The position numbers and the translations under genes are program-made. The notes below the pieces were generated by a model that saw only the letters and a program-made list of their open reading frames with translations, did not search any database and was not told the origin of the DNA. From Nitrospirae bacterium CG2_30_53_67 (GTDB lineage Bacteria; CG2-30-53-67), in the NCBI GenBank assembly GCA_001873285.1, contig MNYV01000077.1, positions 1-6,198 of the forward strand: a stretch of 6,198 nucleotides of DNA, given 5' to 3'. The stretch's first letter is position 1; each line of letters starts with the position of its first letter. Below are positions 5,584 to 6,198 of the stretch, piece by piece.

Positions 5584-5609
5584 GGAACCATTATATCCAA
5601 CTTTGGTTC
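5584..5609 (-). promoter_or_regulatory. Promoter -10 box with overlapping operator candidate for the TumA/TumE-like pair
   Basis: A perfect TATAAT reads on the minus strand at 5595-5590. It lies inside a perfect inverted repeat, GAACCA (5585-5590) and TGGTTC (5604-5609), with 13 bases between the arms. No good -35 box is seen at 17 bases. The transcription start would fall near 5583, giving a short leader ahead of the strong ribosome site. Such an inverted repeat over a -10 box fits antitoxin autorepression; that is inference. Confidence 0.5.
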
Positions 5610-5702
5610 TCGGTACCCTTGCTTGGGAAAGGTAGATTTCTCAAGCAGGTGAATGCAAGTTCAGGATAGCAGGTGGTTTCAGGCATGTCAATAAGAATCC
5701 TG

Positions 5703-5871
5703 TGGAAAATCAAGGAGAAAAGGCCGAGAAATTCCTCATCTCAAAAGGGGTCCGTTACCCTATGGGGTTGCCTGTGTGCTCTTATTCCTTGTCTCCGGTG
5801 GATTCAAGGCAAAGAAACTGGATTGCCCGGTCAAGGCCCCGGTAAACCGAGGTCAAGCCGGGCAATGACAA
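5703..5871 (+). repeat. Interspersed repeat, copy 3
   Basis: Same element as copies 1 and 2, starting near TGGAAAATCAAGG and ending at GGGCAATGACAA. The terminal stem TTGCCCGG/CCGGGCAA (5823-5830, 5857-5864) is perfect here. The antitoxin piece seen beside copies 1 and 2 is absent. It fills the gap between two divergently transcribed TA-type genes. Open reading frames across it on both strands are not protein-like. Confidence 0.85.
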
Positions 5872-5901
5872 GGCGCCGTCATCCCCGGCTCCGGGTGTCA
5901 T

Positions 5902-5920
5902 CCCCCGACTCGATCGGGGG
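5902..5920. repeat. 7-bp inverted repeat of the GTCATCCCCC...GGGGG type
   Basis: CCCCCGA (5902-5908), loop CTCGA, TCGGGGG (5914-5920), set between GTCAT and GTCGG. Short palindromes of this style are common dispersed elements in related genomes. It follows copy 3 directly, with a half-similar GTCATCCCCGG at 5879-5889. No T-tract follows, so a terminator role is unlikely. Confidence 0.5.
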
Positions 5921-5958
5921 TCGGAGGACAGGCATTTTTGTCGGAGGCCCATTTTTAC

Positions 5959-5987
5959 TTGACAAGAGATACCTCTAAGGGTAACAT
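5959..5987 (+). promoter_or_regulatory. Promoter for the DUF4160 gene, likely leaderless transcript
   Basis: A perfect -35 box TTGACA (5959-5964), a 17-base spacer and TAACAT (5982-5987, 4/6 match) stand directly before ATG at 5993. The expected start point, six to seven bases after the -10 box, coincides with the start codon, and there is no Shine-Dalgarno. The message would therefore lack a leader. Confidence 0.6.
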
Positions 5988-5992
5988 ATTTT

Positions 5993-6187
5993 ATGGGAAA
6001 GGTGCGACGAGGCGGGTTCGTCTTTTTCACTTGGGCAGGTGACCATGGGCCTCGGCATGTGCATGTCTACAAAGACGGAAAGCTCGTCGTCAAATGGGAC
6101 CTGGAAAACGAGATGCCGATGAAAGGTAAACCGTCTCGCAAGGTGATCGAACTGATCCGTGAATTGCTGTCTGAGGGGTTGATATGA
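5993..6187 (+). CDS. DUF4160 family protein, probable TA component
   Basis: The 64-residue protein opens with GGFVFFTWAGD, then the family's hallmark PRHVHVYKDG (20-29; usually PPHIHV in relatives), a KWDLE strand (34-38) and a C-terminal helix KVIELIRELL (50-59). DUF4160 proteins are small and usually paired with a DUF2442 or helix-turn-helix protein, in a presumed TA module; the biochemical activity is not established. Length is slightly short but within the family range. Its stop overlaps the next start in ATGA, and GAGGGG near 6171-6176 gives that gene a ribosome site, so both are translated together. If this is the toxin, the order is toxin first, unlike the TumA/TumE-like pair. The promoter points away from repeat copy 3. 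Confidence 0.8.
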   Translation: MGKVRRGGFVFFTWAGDHGPRHVHVYKDGKLVVKWDLENEMPMKGKPSRKVIELIRELLSEGLI

Positions 6188-6198
6188 AGATTAGCTCT
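6184..6198 (+). CDS. Start of a downstream gene, possible DUF2442-like antitoxin (cut by window edge)
   Basis: Only five codons are visible (MKISS). The ATG overlaps the DUF4160 stop by four bases and has GAGGGG about eight bases upstream, so translation is well supported. DUF2442 partners of DUF4160 proteins often begin with a similar Lys-Ile strand; from five residues this is only suggestive. Confidence 0.5.

Noticed and set aside
1711-5871. CRISPR array or insertion sequence explaining the repeats
   Set aside because: Copies are over 160 bases and kilobases apart, with no regular spacers, no Cas genes and no transposase in the window.
1-6198. tRNA or rRNA genes
   Set aside because: No cloverleaf with a TTCGA-type arm and no conserved rRNA stretch was seen by eye on either strand.

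Overview
This looks like a chromosomal accessory segment from a GC-moderate to GC-rich bacterium. Gene style and repeat type resemble uncultivated Desulfobacterota or Nitrospirota-like genomes, but that is inference: there is no rRNA, tRNA or marker gene to fix the taxon. The segment is dense in toxin-antitoxin (TA) type genes, decayed gene pieces and a short interspersed repeat. One long intact gene, a GHKL-type ATPase, sits in the middle.

Layout, left half (1-2544). The minus strand carries a P-loop ATPase of the AAA_14/DUF4143 type, running off the left edge (1-1220). Upstream of it is a VapBC-like pair whose PIN toxin lost its C-terminus (1285-1557) and whose small antitoxin (1544-1699) has no normal start codon. 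Copy 1 of the repeat abuts the antitoxin's 5' end and holds a small nested palindromic insertion. Positions 2021-2531 hold two degraded minus-strand pieces that resemble C-terminal parts of DUF4143-type ATPases, along with several strong short palindromes.

Middle (2544-4900). After about 200 bases without a gene comes the 598-residue GHKL ATPase (2749-4545). It has clear N, G1 and G2 boxes, a coiled-coil stretch, an apparent Ig-like domain and a C-terminal basic/aromatic domain. Behind it lie a frameshifted second copy of the antitoxin 5' end (4641-4692) and repeat copy 2 (4701-4872).

Right half (4900-6198). A minus-strand TumA/TumE-like TA pair (antitoxin 5289-5564, DUF6516 toxin 4910-5302) has its own promoter and a candidate operator over the -10 box. 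Repeat copy 3 (5703-5871) separates it from a divergent plus-strand DUF4160 gene (5993-6187), apparently leaderless, which overlaps by ATGA the start of a further gene cut by the window edge.

How the parts fit. All three repeat copies lie in the same orientation, next to the 5' side of TA genes. They flank two cassettes: the ATPase remnants plus the GHKL gene, and the TumA/TumE pair. The pattern suggests a plastic TA-rich island in which a short non-coding element has been copied together with a piece of antitoxin. The GHKL gene has no obvious partner and its role is unknown. The most interesting points are the repeat/antitoxin association, the cassette-flanking direct repeats and the solitary GHKL ATPase.
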